Source: Sphingobacterium sp. lm-10
GTDB taxonomy: Bacteria > Bacteroidota > Bacteroidia > Sphingobacteriales > Sphingobacteriaceae
Length of the DNA: 64,000 nt
Assembly (NCBI RefSeq): GCF_023554555.1
Contig: NZ_JAMJWC010000001.1
Span: 1,860,001-1,924,000, forward strand
Reading direction: 5' to 3'
The stretch's first letter is position 1. Each line of letters opens with the position of its first letter. The notes beneath the pieces were generated by a model, which saw nothing but the letters and a program-made list of their open reading frames with translations, was not told where the DNA came from and did not search any database. Below are positions 27,901 to 35,768 of this stretch, piece after piece. The position numbers and the translations under genes are program-made.

Positions 27901-27937
27901 TGCAATCTATACATTCGGCTTAAACCTCAATTTCTAA
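24920..27937 (+). CDS. SusC/RagA TonB-linked outer-membrane transporter (pair 2)
   Basis: TonB-dependent importer, 1005 residues. Signal peptide to about residue 21 (AVYAQ), one carboxypeptidase-regulatory-like domain (about 24-100), TonB box DEVVVIGYGT, plug with LQGKVAGLQVTNSG and FGVRGANGVIAVTTKR, then a barrel ending in LNLNF. It has no STN domain, so it is not expected to signal through an ECF/FecR pair. It is followed by its SusD after 13 bases and by an SGNH-type lipoprotein, the only enzyme candidate in the locus. Confidence 0.96.
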   Translation: MRTLFLLTFLTFWAYTAVYAQTRPITGLVKDVATHTPISGATVRVTRTGQAAQTDELGQFTVQARSGDELQFNYVGYTPYTLVIRDQTALEIALTSAETPMDEVVVIGYGTAQKRDLTGSITQIKGSEIVDRPGTNPVAGLQGKVAGLQVTNSGRPGQEPDIRIRGTNSINAVKPLYVVDGLLNDNIDFLNPSDIENIEVLKDPSSLAIFGVRGANGVIAVTTKRARNGQLNFEFSSRIGIKDVNHRMKLANASLFKELYDEQLFNQGNLGYDYTNWTGDTDWQDQIFRNGIINYNNLSVAGATERNTFRLGVGYAHDEGIIAHERHKQFTFNLSDELRLTDNFRTGIVMNGYRAQLPQNRDVFGAILASPIAPVYNEAFGLYHSLPDFQRAQVNNPLVSIEDRKNTFIGTNYRIVTNGFAEIDFLENFSFRANLSADYGFNQFRNYQGLVSVYNPDIPGDDKSEPIGNLLTSLSQEQNKHYKYQTDWLLNYKNQINKHSINALAGYTTYLQGVESVSASRTQGRGMEIPNDPNQWYVGIGDPETQTGNGTGSEFRTVSYMTRALYNYDGKYLLNASFRRDGSSAFAKGGRPWQNFYAVGGAYVLSNEAFMQNQSMIDNLKFKGSWGSLGNQNVGGNRYPMYPQLVAGNSAVFGDQLIPAYSPAYIPDPNLTWEIVSSWEAGFELTALSNRLNMEVVYYKKETDGLLVTVPGLLGSVPGLSNQGKIENKGLEASASWNQRLSENWTFRAGGNITTVKNTVKELVRDGHEIISGPSRTTAGYPIGYFFGHIHDGIFQTQTEIDQSPTNGLGGGPFIPGDIRYRNITLSEDCNEVIDANDRTMIGNPTPDFYYGLSLATSYRRFDLSMEFQGVYGNEIMRTWNQNQFATYNFLQDRAARWNGPGTSNWEPILHEGRASNRVYSSYFVEDGSFFRLRDITIAYTFPTATVSRMRLTNLRLFFNAQNVKTWSNNTGFTPEIGGSAISFGVDNGTYPVPAIYTFGLNLNF

Positions 27938-27950
27938 TTTTTTTAAAAAC

Positions 27951-29444
27951 ATGTTTAGGATGAAAATCACGATATACACCACCCTACGTCTACTAACGCT
28001 GCTAATTTCCACCATCCTACTGGGGAGTTGCGGCACCGATTGGCTGGACATTCAGCCAAAAGGGCGATTTACAGAAGAAGACCTGCCCTCTGGTAATCTG
28101 GAAGGACAGGTATTCGCAGCTTATTCTGGCTTGCGCAGCGAAGCAACCAGCGGCTTGCCGTATGTCGCTGCGCACAGCATCCGCGCCGACGATGTTCATT
28201 TAGGAAGCAATGCCGGAGATTATGCGGCGGCTGGCCCCATCTACGATGAATTCAACTATCCGCTGCAACACTGGCTAACCAACAGCTACTGGACTGGCCA
28301 TTATACGCTCATCAACCTAACTAACAATGTTATTGCGGCAGCAGACTCGATTGATAATATCACGGATGTGACAATGACAAATGTTGGCGAGGCCAAATTT
28401 ATTCGCGCTTGGGCTTATTTCAATCTGGTACGCACCTTTGGTGAAGTCCCGCTGATTGATTTTCGGATCATCGAGCAGGCAGATGCTAACAGACCGAAAT
28501 CCACTATCGACGCGATCTACCAGTTGATTGATGCCGATCTGGCTCATGCCATCACGCACCTTCCAGACACCTGGCCCAATCATCCTGGGCGAATAACGCG
28601 CGGTGCTGCTCATGCGGTCAAAACAAAAACCTTGATGGCCAGACAACGCTATAGTGAAGCACTATCTCATGCACAAGCCGTAATCCAATCTGGTGTGTAC
28701 GATTTAAATACCCCATATAACATGATTTTTCGAGAAGAAAGTGAGAATAACCGAGAATCCATTTTCGAAATCCAGGCGCTGTTCGATGGTGTTCAAAATT
28801 TCGGCGTAACCTATGCTAGTAGACAGGGTGTTCGTGGATCCGGACAATGGGATATGGGTTGGGGATGGAACGTGCCTCACCAGCGATTGATAGATGCATT
28901 CGAAGCGGGCGATCCTCGTTTAGAAACCACGGTATTGTACAGCGGACGCACCAATACACCTTATGGTGAAAACCTTCCAGATAACCTACCACGGCCGTAC
29001 TGGAACAAAAAAGTATATACCAATCCAGCATTACGTGCGAGATATGGTAGCCGAATGGGGCAATGGTTCAATGTGCGTATCATCCGTTATGCCGATATCG
29101 TCTTGTTAGCTGCCGAAGCAGCGAATGAAGTCGGTAATACAGATCTAGCGCTGAACTATCTTGAAATGGTTCGTGCACGCGCTAGAGGAACTAATCAGGC
29201 AATCCTTCCTGCGATAACCACGCGCGATCAGGAACCATTGCGCCAAAACATAAGACATGAGAGGCAAGTGGAGTTAGGCATGGAAAATGAACGTTTTTAC
29301 GATTTGATACGCTGGAATGTCGATGTAGCTACGATGCACGCTGCAGGGCATAACAGCTACCAGTTGAGACACCGCTTCTTCCCTATCCCGCAACCGGAAA
29401 TCGACCGTTCGAATGGCGTTTTGATCCAAAACCCCAATTATTAA
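27951..29444 (+). CDS. SusD/RagB-family nutrient-binding lipoprotein (pair 2)
   Basis: Surface lipoprotein partner of the preceding SusC. Either ATG at 27951 or the one at 27960 may be used; both keep the signal peptide with lipobox LLGSC, followed by GTDWLDIQPKG, a SusD N-terminal hallmark. TPR-like helices follow (GEAKFIRAWAYFNLVRTFGEVPL), and the C-terminus has ERFYDLIRW and LIQNPNY. The 497 residues fit the family. It is 33 bases upstream of the SGNH-type lipoprotein gene and is very likely on the same transcript. Confidence 0.95.
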   Translation: MFRMKITIYTTLRLLTLLISTILLGSCGTDWLDIQPKGRFTEEDLPSGNLEGQVFAAYSGLRSEATSGLPYVAAHSIRADDVHLGSNAGDYAAAGPIYDEFNYPLQHWLTNSYWTGHYTLINLTNNVIAAADSIDNITDVTMTNVGEAKFIRAWAYFNLVRTFGEVPLIDFRIIEQADANRPKSTIDAIYQLIDADLAHAITHLPDTWPNHPGRITRGAAHAVKTKTLMARQRYSEALSHAQAVIQSGVYDLNTPYNMIFREESENNRESIFEIQALFDGVQNFGVTYASRQGVRGSGQWDMGWGWNVPHQRLIDAFEAGDPRLETTVLYSGRTNTPYGENLPDNLPRPYWNKKVYTNPALRARYGSRMGQWFNVRIIRYADIVLLAAEAANEVGNTDLALNYLEMVRARARGTNQAILPAITTRDQEPLRQNIRHERQVELGMENERFYDLIRWNVDVATMHAAGHNSYQLRHRFFPIPQPEIDRSNGVLIQNPNY

Positions 29445-29477
29445 TCAGCTGATTTATTCAAGCGAAATAAGAATAAC

Positions 29478-30974
29478 ATGAAAAAACATAGCATACTTAG
29501 TCTATTTGCAGGGCTAACCATGGCGCTGCTAAACATAGGACTTGGCGGTTGCCAAAAGATGGATAGGCCGCAGATGGCCGAAATTATCCCCGATCCGGCA
29601 GATGACGGCAGCATCCGTATACTGACCGTTGGAAACAGCTTTTCTGAAGACGCAGTGGAACATCATTTATCCGGACTAGCGCAGGCAGCGGGCATTCCAT
29701 TGACTATTGGCAACTTGTATATCGCAGGAGCTTCGCTTCTACAACACGAGAATAATATTCGGCAGAATGCCGGCGCCTACAGCTATCGGAAAATAAACAG
29801 AACAGGTGAGAAAACAATAACGGCTGGCTACTCCATCGCGCGTGCACTGGCAGATGAAAACTGGACGCACATTAGCTTCCAGCAGGTTAGCCAATTATCT
29901 GGGCAGTATCCTACATGGGAAACATCGCTCCCTTTAATCTATGAGTATACAGCACCTCGTGCGAAGAATACGTCCGCAAAATTCCTTTTACACCAAACAT
30001 GGGCTTATGCCAAAACATCTACACACGATGGTTTTGTGCAGTACAACAGGGATCAAGATGTGATGTATAAAGCGATCGTGGAAGCCGTAGAAAAAGCAAA
30101 ATCACTAGTACATATCGATCAAGTGGTGCCTGCAGGTACGGCTATTCAAAATCTTCGCACAAGTATCATCGGCGACAATGTCACTTCCGATGGATACCAT
30201 CTCGATCCCAATATTGGTCGTTATACTGCTGCCTGCACCTGGTTTGAAGCATTAACTGGGCAAAGCGTCATAGGCAATAGTTACATGCCCGCAGGCATGT
30301 CTAAGTACGAAGCGGAGATTGCTCAGCAAGCAGCGCACACCGCCTTAGCCACACCACTACAGGTTACCGATATGGTGAATTATAAAGATTGGGGTGGTAG
30401 TTTTGATTTTACGCGTCCCATCTACCTGGATTTTGGCCAGTCTGTTGCTGCGAGTGGCTGGAATGGAGTAACCGGATTTATGGCTGGGTTTGCCATCTCC
30501 AACTTAAAAGATAGGAATGGTGATTTTACGGGCATTTCATTCAGCATAGATTCCAGATTTAACGGCGTCAATAATAACGGGGTTTTGAATACAAGTACAG
30601 GATTTAATATGCCGGAAAGCGTCGCGCGAAACTCACTATTTGGAAATGCTGGGACAGCATTCAACGGGATGGTGGTAGAGAAAAGCATATTGCGCCTATT
30701 TGGACTTGACCCTGCCAAATCCTACGACATATGTTATTATGGCTCTCGAGATGCGGTGAACGACAACCGAGAAACAGCCTTCACATCAACCGGAGCAAAT
30801 GAGGCAACAGTCTATTCCAATACCTCCAGAAATCGTTCGGAAGTAGTTTGTACCAATGGTATTCGTCCGAATGCGAAGGGAGAAATACTTGTTACCGTAG
30901 GTGCTGGCCCCAATAATAATAATGCTAATAAATTTTACTATATCTCTGCAATGCGGATTCAACCGGCAACATAA
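29478..30974 (+). CDS. SGNH-hydrolase-like (DUF4886) lipoprotein
   Basis: Putative surface or periplasmic esterase of the SGNH/GDSL fold, 498 residues. The lipobox is LGGC near residue 25. The first half (about residues 50-290) begins ILTVGNSFSEDAVEHHL, where the Ser of GNSF is the likely nucleophile, and ends SDGYHLDPNIGRY, where Asp and His would complete the triad. The second half (about 300-498) is a beta-rich module with no motif I recognise, possibly carbohydrate binding. Being third in the SusC/SusD operon, it may remove acyl groups from the imported glycan. A terminator follows 45 bases downstream. Confidence 0.78.
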   Translation: MKKHSILSLFAGLTMALLNIGLGGCQKMDRPQMAEIIPDPADDGSIRILTVGNSFSEDAVEHHLSGLAQAAGIPLTIGNLYIAGASLLQHENNIRQNAGAYSYRKINRTGEKTITAGYSIARALADENWTHISFQQVSQLSGQYPTWETSLPLIYEYTAPRAKNTSAKFLLHQTWAYAKTSTHDGFVQYNRDQDVMYKAIVEAVEKAKSLVHIDQVVPAGTAIQNLRTSIIGDNVTSDGYHLDPNIGRYTAACTWFEALTGQSVIGNSYMPAGMSKYEAEIAQQAAHTALATPLQVTDMVNYKDWGGSFDFTRPIYLDFGQSVAASGWNGVTGFMAGFAISNLKDRNGDFTGISFSIDSRFNGVNNNGVLNTSTGFNMPESVARNSLFGNAGTAFNGMVVEKSILRLFGLDPAKSYDICYYGSRDAVNDNRETAFTSTGANEATVYSNTSRNRSEVVCTNGIRPNAKGEILVTVGAGPNNNNANKFYYISAMRIQPAT

Positions 30975-31018
30975 CATGCAAATTAGATAAAGAGGTTGAG
31001 AAACTAGCGTAATGTAGC

Positions 31019-31049
31019 ATGGGCTAATCTTAATTGGTTAGCCCATTTT
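31019..31049 (+). terminator. terminator of the SusC/SusD pair 2 operon
   Basis: ATGGGCTAA pairs with TTAGCCCAT around a 10-base loop and is followed by TTT. It ends the SusC-SusD-SGNH transcript. Confidence 0.8.
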
Positions 31050-31151
31050 GTTGTAATTACTTCTCCTGATGATGCTTGGCTAGGAAGCATCACCTGCTTT
31101 CAAAGCCAATAATTTTCAAAACCTAAAACGAACTATCCATGTTTATTCGGC

Positions 31152-32654
31152 ATGGATAACACACAGGTTTGCCTCATCTTTCCGCATCAGCTTTTTGCTA
31201 AACATCCAGCGATTAAAAAATCCCGAGCAATCTACCTGATAGAAGAAACGCTGTTTTTTAATCAGTACGCATTTCATAAGAAAAAGCTGATGCTACACCG
31301 TGCAAGTATGCAGTATTACGCCGATCGCTTAAAAAAGGATGGTTATGAGGTACGGTATATGGAGGCAACGGATGAAAATTCAGATGTGCGTTTTCTACTG
31401 AAGCAACTCAAAAAAGATGGCGTAGAAATTGTTTTCTATGCTGACGTAACCGACAATTGGCTTGCGAAACGGATTGTAACAACTTGTGAAACAGAAGGTC
31501 TTGCCCACGAAAAATTTAAGACTCCAAATTTCCTCAACGACGCTTCAGAACATGATTTCTTTGATCAGAAAAAAAGATATTTTCAAGCAGATTTCTATGC
31601 CGCAGAACGAAAGTTAAAAGGTATACTACTGGAGCAAGATCAAACACCATTGGGAGGAAAGTGGTCCTATGATCAGGAGAACAGAAAAAGATTCCCCGCA
31701 AAGCAACCAATCCCCTCTTTGGGAACCCTTGCGGAAAACTCATTCGTTAAAGAAGCAGGCCAATGGGTAGAAAAGCACTATCCAAACAATTACGGCTCGT
31801 CCACCGATCCGCTGAATGATCAAGTCAACTTCTATCCGGTAACCCATGCTGACGCGAAAAAATGGCTACAAAATTTCTTCGAGAATCGCTTCGCTCAATT
31901 CGGAGACTATGAGGATGCGATGGTCGTATCTGAAGGTTTCTTGCATCACTCGGTACTGAGCCCCATGCTCAACATCGGATTGCTAGACCCTCAACAAATC
32001 ATCGATGAAGCCTTACTTTATGCTAGCGAATACGAAATTCCGCTCAATTCCCTAGAAGGCTTTATCCGCCAGGTTATGGGTTGGCGAGAGTTCATCCATC
32101 TGGTTTATGAGAGAGAAGGTTCGGTTCAGCGCACTAAAAATTTCTGGAACTTCAAGCGGAAGATTCCCAAGTCTTTTTGGACGGGCAATACGGGTATACA
32201 TCCTGTAGATACTGTCATTAAAAGGGTATTGAAATATGGTTACTGCCATCATATCGAACGGTTAATGGTACTTGGAAACTTTATGTTATTGTGTGAGTTT
32301 GATCCCGACGAGGTGTATCGCTGGTTTATGGAACTGTTTGTAGATAGCTACGACTGGGTGATGGTACCTAATACTTACGGTATGACGCAATATGCCGATG
32401 GCGGACTGATGACAACAAAACCCTATATATCCGGCAGCAATTATTTACTTAAGATGGGGAATTGGGAAAAAGGGGAATGGCAGGAAGTATGGGATGGGCT
32501 TTTCTGGCGTTTTATGCACCAACATCGAGCCGTATTCAGCAAAAATCCGCGCCTCGGCATGCTATTGAGCACGTTCGACAAAATGGACAGCGAAAAACGC
32601 AAAAAACATCTGGATCGGGCTGCTGGATTTTTGCGGCAGCTATCGCTTGATTAA
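31152..32654 (+). CDS. cryptochrome/photolyase-related flavoprotein lacking the FeS cysteines
   Basis: Member of the DPRP / FeS-BCP branch of photolyases, which bind FAD and repair (6-4) photoproducts or act as light sensors. The N-terminal Rossmann-like domain runs from CLIFPHQLF to about residue 190. The helical FAD domain has GFIRQVMGWREFIH, HHIERLMVLGNFMLL, PNTYGMTQYADGG and KPYISGSNYL. In the well-studied Agrobacterium PhrB four cysteines hold a [4Fe-4S] cluster. Here the first is replaced in EVYRWFM, and the loop with the others is shortened to MGNWEKGEWQEVWDG with no cysteine. So a cluster-free variant; function uncertain. It stands alone. Confidence 0.88.
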   Translation: MDNTQVCLIFPHQLFAKHPAIKKSRAIYLIEETLFFNQYAFHKKKLMLHRASMQYYADRLKKDGYEVRYMEATDENSDVRFLLKQLKKDGVEIVFYADVTDNWLAKRIVTTCETEGLAHEKFKTPNFLNDASEHDFFDQKKRYFQADFYAAERKLKGILLEQDQTPLGGKWSYDQENRKRFPAKQPIPSLGTLAENSFVKEAGQWVEKHYPNNYGSSTDPLNDQVNFYPVTHADAKKWLQNFFENRFAQFGDYEDAMVVSEGFLHHSVLSPMLNIGLLDPQQIIDEALLYASEYEIPLNSLEGFIRQVMGWREFIHLVYEREGSVQRTKNFWNFKRKIPKSFWTGNTGIHPVDTVIKRVLKYGYCHHIERLMVLGNFMLLCEFDPDEVYRWFMELFVDSYDWVMVPNTYGMTQYADGGLMTTKPYISGSNYLLKMGNWEKGEWQEVWDGLFWRFMHQHRAVFSKNPRLGMLLSTFDKMDSEKRKKHLDRAAGFLRQLSLD

Positions 32655-32703
32655 TCCTATTCTAGTGATGATACTTCCCATCAAAACATTCATTACTCTA
32701 CGT

Positions 32704-33198
32704 TTATTGTCTTGACAACCTCAACTTCTCGGTAGGCAAGTCATCTTCTGTACCTATAAAATAGCTTTCAAACCCGGCCTTCTGCAAGATGTATTTCGAC
32801 GCGACGTTCGCAGGATCGATGATTCCGATAATATCCGCTTCAGGCTTTATTGAATCTGCCAATTCCAGCATTCTCTTACAAAGCACCGTAGCATATCCCC
32901 TACCCCAGAATACTTCTTTTAGGATATACCCTACTTCTAGGCAGCGCCTGTCCTGCGGATAAGGTTCGAGCTTACAGTCTCCGATAAATAACCCTTCCTC
33001 ATTTATCGCTTTGAAATACCCCAACCGATTGTTTTCAGCATTTATTTTCAATATACTATCAAACTTATCTCGCGCTTCTTCCTCGCTCAAAGCCTTTTCA
33101 GTAATGTACCTCATCACCGCATATTCCCCAACCATGCTATAATAATCAGCAAAATCCGCAGATTCGTATTTTTTTAAAGTAATTAGGTTATTATCCAT
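32704..33198 (-). CDS. GNAT-family N-acetyltransferase
   Basis: Acetyl-CoA-dependent acetyltransferase of the RimJ/RimL-like group, 164 residues from the ATG at 33198; the frame starts seven codons earlier but MDNNLITLKKYE is the normal family start. The acetyl-CoA-binding strand and loop are seen in VGYILKEVFWGRGYATVL, and the C-terminal NVASKYILQKAGFES block is typical. The acceptor (ribosomal protein, other protein or small molecule) cannot be told. It is alone and convergent with the photolyase-related gene. Confidence 0.9.
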   Translation of the reverse strand: MDNNLITLKKYESADFADYYSMVGEYAVMRYITEKALSEEEARDKFDSILKINAENNRLGYFKAINEEGLFIGDCKLEPYPQDRRCLEVGYILKEVFWGRGYATVLCKRMLELADSIKPEADIIGIIDPANVASKYILQKAGFESYFIGTEDDLPTEKLRLSRQ

Positions 33199-33327
33199 GT
33201 TAGTATATTTTGGAAACACACTAATTTACTATCTTTTTTGCACCTACGAAAAATTGCAGGATATTACTGTAGCAGAAACAATCTCATTGCTCAATTATGC
33301 GATAATTTATGCCCCCATAAGAGCCCA

Positions 33328-34182
33328 CTATTGATCAAGCAATAGCGGAATTCCCTGCAAAAAAGAAATTAATGCGACATCCATATGTCCCAGTCCAGTA
33401 TACACTTGACTATGTAAATTTTGGCTTGCCGTTAATTCTTCCAAGCCCTGTACTATTTGATCAAAGGGTTTCAATCCCCATTCCGCATCTTCTTGCCCTC
33501 CTACAGTCAGAAAAATTTCCTGATCACCCGATACAGATAGCTGCTTGGTCAGCAGTTTTGAAAGATAAAAGTCATGATACCACAAAGAAGGACTAGCCGA
33601 TAGAAAGCCAGCGAAATCCTGTCTCTTCAATTCAGCCTGTCTCAAATAAGCATACAAGGAAAAATATCCTCCAAATGAATGTCCCATTAACATCCGTTTC
33701 GGATGCGTTAGTCCATCCCCCTTCAATTTAGGAATCAGTTCCTGAGTGAGGAATTGATAAAAATCTTCTCCTCCAGCATGTCCTGTAATTTCGTCGGATG
33801 CTAATGCCTCCGGATAGAGATAATCGCGATTTCGCAGAGAATCCATCCGCTCAAAAGATCCATAACCAATTCCAACCAGAATTATGGGAGGCCAAATACC
33901 CACCTCTTCATATTGGTGAAGAATGGGCGCTAGTAACGGAAAATACAGATCAGCGTCTGTAAGTACTACAACCGGATAGTTACTTAAAGAGTCTTTATCA
34001 TATGCTTTAGGGTATTGAGTGCTGATGGCAAACGTATCTCGCACATGTGTTGAGTAAACAAGTTCTGTAACCCGTATTGGTTCTTGCTTCGTTTCATTTC
34101 CGGCCTCCTTTTCCTCGCGGCATGCGCTGTTACCTAAAAATAATAGTAGCAGAAAGCTAAAGATTATTGGTTTACCTATCAT
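33328..34182 (-). CDS. secreted alpha/beta-hydrolase, esterase D / Fes-like
   Basis: Predicted exported esterase of the putative-esterase family (PF00756), which includes siderophore esterases and feruloyl esterases. The signal peptide ends FLGNSAC, a possible though imperfect lipobox. The nucleophile elbow is MGHSFGGYFSLYA; the acid is likely in the GGQEDAEWGLKPF region and the His in YTGLGHMDVA. The 284 residues fit. Its start overlaps the end of the upstream unknown gene by 11 bases, so they are co-translated. Substrate unknown. Confidence 0.88.
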   Translation of the reverse strand: MIGKPIIFSFLLLLFLGNSACREEKEAGNETKQEPIRVTELVYSTHVRDTFAISTQYPKAYDKDSLSNYPVVVLTDADLYFPLLAPILHQYEEVGIWPPIILVGIGYGSFERMDSLRNRDYLYPEALASDEITGHAGGEDFYQFLTQELIPKLKGDGLTHPKRMLMGHSFGGYFSLYAYLRQAELKRQDFAGFLSASPSLWYHDFYLSKLLTKQLSVSGDQEIFLTVGGQEDAEWGLKPFDQIVQGLEELTASQNLHSQVYTGLGHMDVALISFLQGIPLLLDQ

Positions 34183-34798
34183 AGTACTTGGTTTTAATAT
34201 GTTTCATAAGTTCGTAAACAATCGTATCTGAGAGATCATCTGCCGATGGCCGATTTATCCGGACAAATTCGCTTATAGCATCACCCGAAAGTCCGGTCAA
34301 TTGCTTGACCAAGGTGGAATCAAAATGCTGCTCAATGTAGCGCTCCTTCTCATCCAGCAGAGATTGATTTTCAACTTTCGACCTTTTCTTTTTTGCAATT
34401 CCTCCGATTAAAGTTAATAGGTCTACATATACCAAACTGGAAGTAGTGCCGGTTCGATTTGGCAGAACAGGGGTTTTCAGGGAGGAGCGATTTATAAAAA
34501 CCTTCTTCCAGCTCGGTGATGATCCTTTGGACAAATTTTTAAGATAATCATGCACTTGAAGACTATCCGGATGGATGATCTTACGATGTATATGTATCTC
34601 TTCCAAGATCACAGTATCTGCATAACTTTCTGATGATGCTGAACTCTTAAACACGCTGAATGAAAAAGGCTGGGCGGTAAATTCTGGAAAAGTCCCGGCG
34701 GCTCCTGATATCAACACGCGATGTGCAGCATCTTTTGCGAGCAACGTCGTAAAAGATAAGACTATAAAATAGTTACAAAGGATCAATAGCTTTTTCAA
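34172..34798 (-). CDS. exported protein of unknown function paired with an esterase
   Basis: A 208-residue protein with a signal peptide (MKKLLILCNYFIVLSFTTLLAK). The middle holds a VILEEIHIHRKI block, and the end (LTGLSGDAISEFVRINRPS, ELMKHIKTKYYDR) resembles the C-terminus of Bacteroidota exported proteins that otherwise carry an N-terminal carboxypeptidase-regulatory-like domain; that domain is missing here. I give it no function. The 11-base overlap with the esterase gene suggests that the two act together. Confidence 0.72.
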   Translation of the reverse strand: MKKLLILCNYFIVLSFTTLLAKDAAHRVLISGAAGTFPEFTAQPFSFSVFKSSASSESYADTVILEEIHIHRKIIHPDSLQVHDYLKNLSKGSSPSWKKVFINRSSLKTPVLPNRTGTTSSLVYVDLLTLIGGIAKKKRSKVENQSLLDEKERYIEQHFDSTLVKQLTGLSGDAISEFVRINRPSADDLSDTIVYELMKHIKTKYYDR

Positions 34799-35109
34799 TA
34801 GGTCGTGATAATTTCAATGAAGATAACAGCATAGTATACTGATTAAAAGAATTTTAACCATCATTAACAAAAATGAGTAATGCGGGTATGGAACGGAGTA
34901 TACCTGCATAGCTTGCGCTCAAAAACGCTTAGTGTTATTTTGTAATTCTTCAAAAAAATTACCTAGATTTATAACAATACAAATGAAACTAACGACCGTT
35001 CCGGATAGCGGAATTATGAACACGTCACGTTATTATTAATATAAACTTAACGCAATGGTGAAGCCGTTGGGTTTAAGATAATGGTACTTTTGTGACGCTC
35101 TATCTACTG
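34799..35109 (+). promoter_or_regulatory. ECF sigma promoter region with inverted repeat
   Basis: About 310 bases without a gene. TACTTTTG at 35085-35092 fits the -7 consensus and overlaps the upstream GTG at 35092, so translation of the sigma gene should start further on. TTCCG-GATAG-CGGAA at 34999-35013 is a perfect inverted repeat about 75 bases upstream of the box, a possible operator. Confidence 0.4.
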
Positions 35110-35706
35110 ATGAAAACGATGCTAAAGCGACATCAAATGCAAAAAAATCTGACGGCTATCTCCAAGGGAGATGAATCGGCATTTGCAGCTTTCTATCACG
35201 CTCATTTCTACCGACTGGCAACCGAAGTTTTTCATATTTTAAAAGATAAAAGCCAAACCGAAGAAGTATTGCAGGATGTATTTACTACGATTTGGAATAA
35301 AAGAGAAGGTATTCTTTCTATCGCTAACCTGGAGGGCTACCTATTCGTATTAGCACGAAATGCTTCGTTAAATCAATTGCGGCGCAACATACGTAGAGCC
35401 AAAGTAGAAATAGATTTCGTCCAGCAGCAAGATCTTTGGGAAGAAGATACCGACGAGACTTCCGCGGAAGAGCGTTACCTACCTTGGATCGATCAAGCAA
35501 TAGCGCAATTACCTGCGCAACAACAAAAAGCCTTTATTCTTTGCCAGTTTAAACGAAAAAAATATTTAGAAATTGCGACTGAAATGAATATCTCCCGAGA
35601 GTCGGTTAAGAAATACCTGCAGCTTGCGCGCTTATCTATCAAAACCTACCTCACCAAGCATCGTGACTCCATAGTTAGTCTTTTTTTTACTTTTCTTATT
35701 TTTTAA
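35110..35706 (+). CDS. ECF sigma factor of the SusC-linked type
   Basis: Group IV sigma factor that redirects RNA polymerase to an adjacent SusC/SusD locus. Region 2 is seen in FAAFYHAHFYRLATEVFHIL through GYLFVLARNASLNQLRRN and region 4 in LPAQQQKAFILCQFKRKKYLEIATEMNISRESVKKYL. The frame opens at a GTG at 35092, but that codon lies in the promoter box, so the ATG at 35110 is the more likely start (35119 and 35137 also possible). The next gene is a FecR-type anti-sigma factor and then an STN-bearing SusC, the full trans-envelope signalling set. Confidence 0.94.
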   Translation: MKTMLKRHQMQKNLTAISKGDESAFAAFYHAHFYRLATEVFHILKDKSQTEEVLQDVFTTIWNKREGILSIANLEGYLFVLARNASLNQLRRNIRRAKVEIDFVQQQDLWEEDTDETSAEERYLPWIDQAIAQLPAQQQKAFILCQFKRKKYLEIATEMNISRESVKKYLQLARLSIKTYLTKHRDSIVSLFFTFLIF

Positions 35707-35768
35707 TACCCCCTTTTCTCGAATAGCATTGTCCTCTAAGTGTAAAGCATCAGCTTGAACACCAATAC

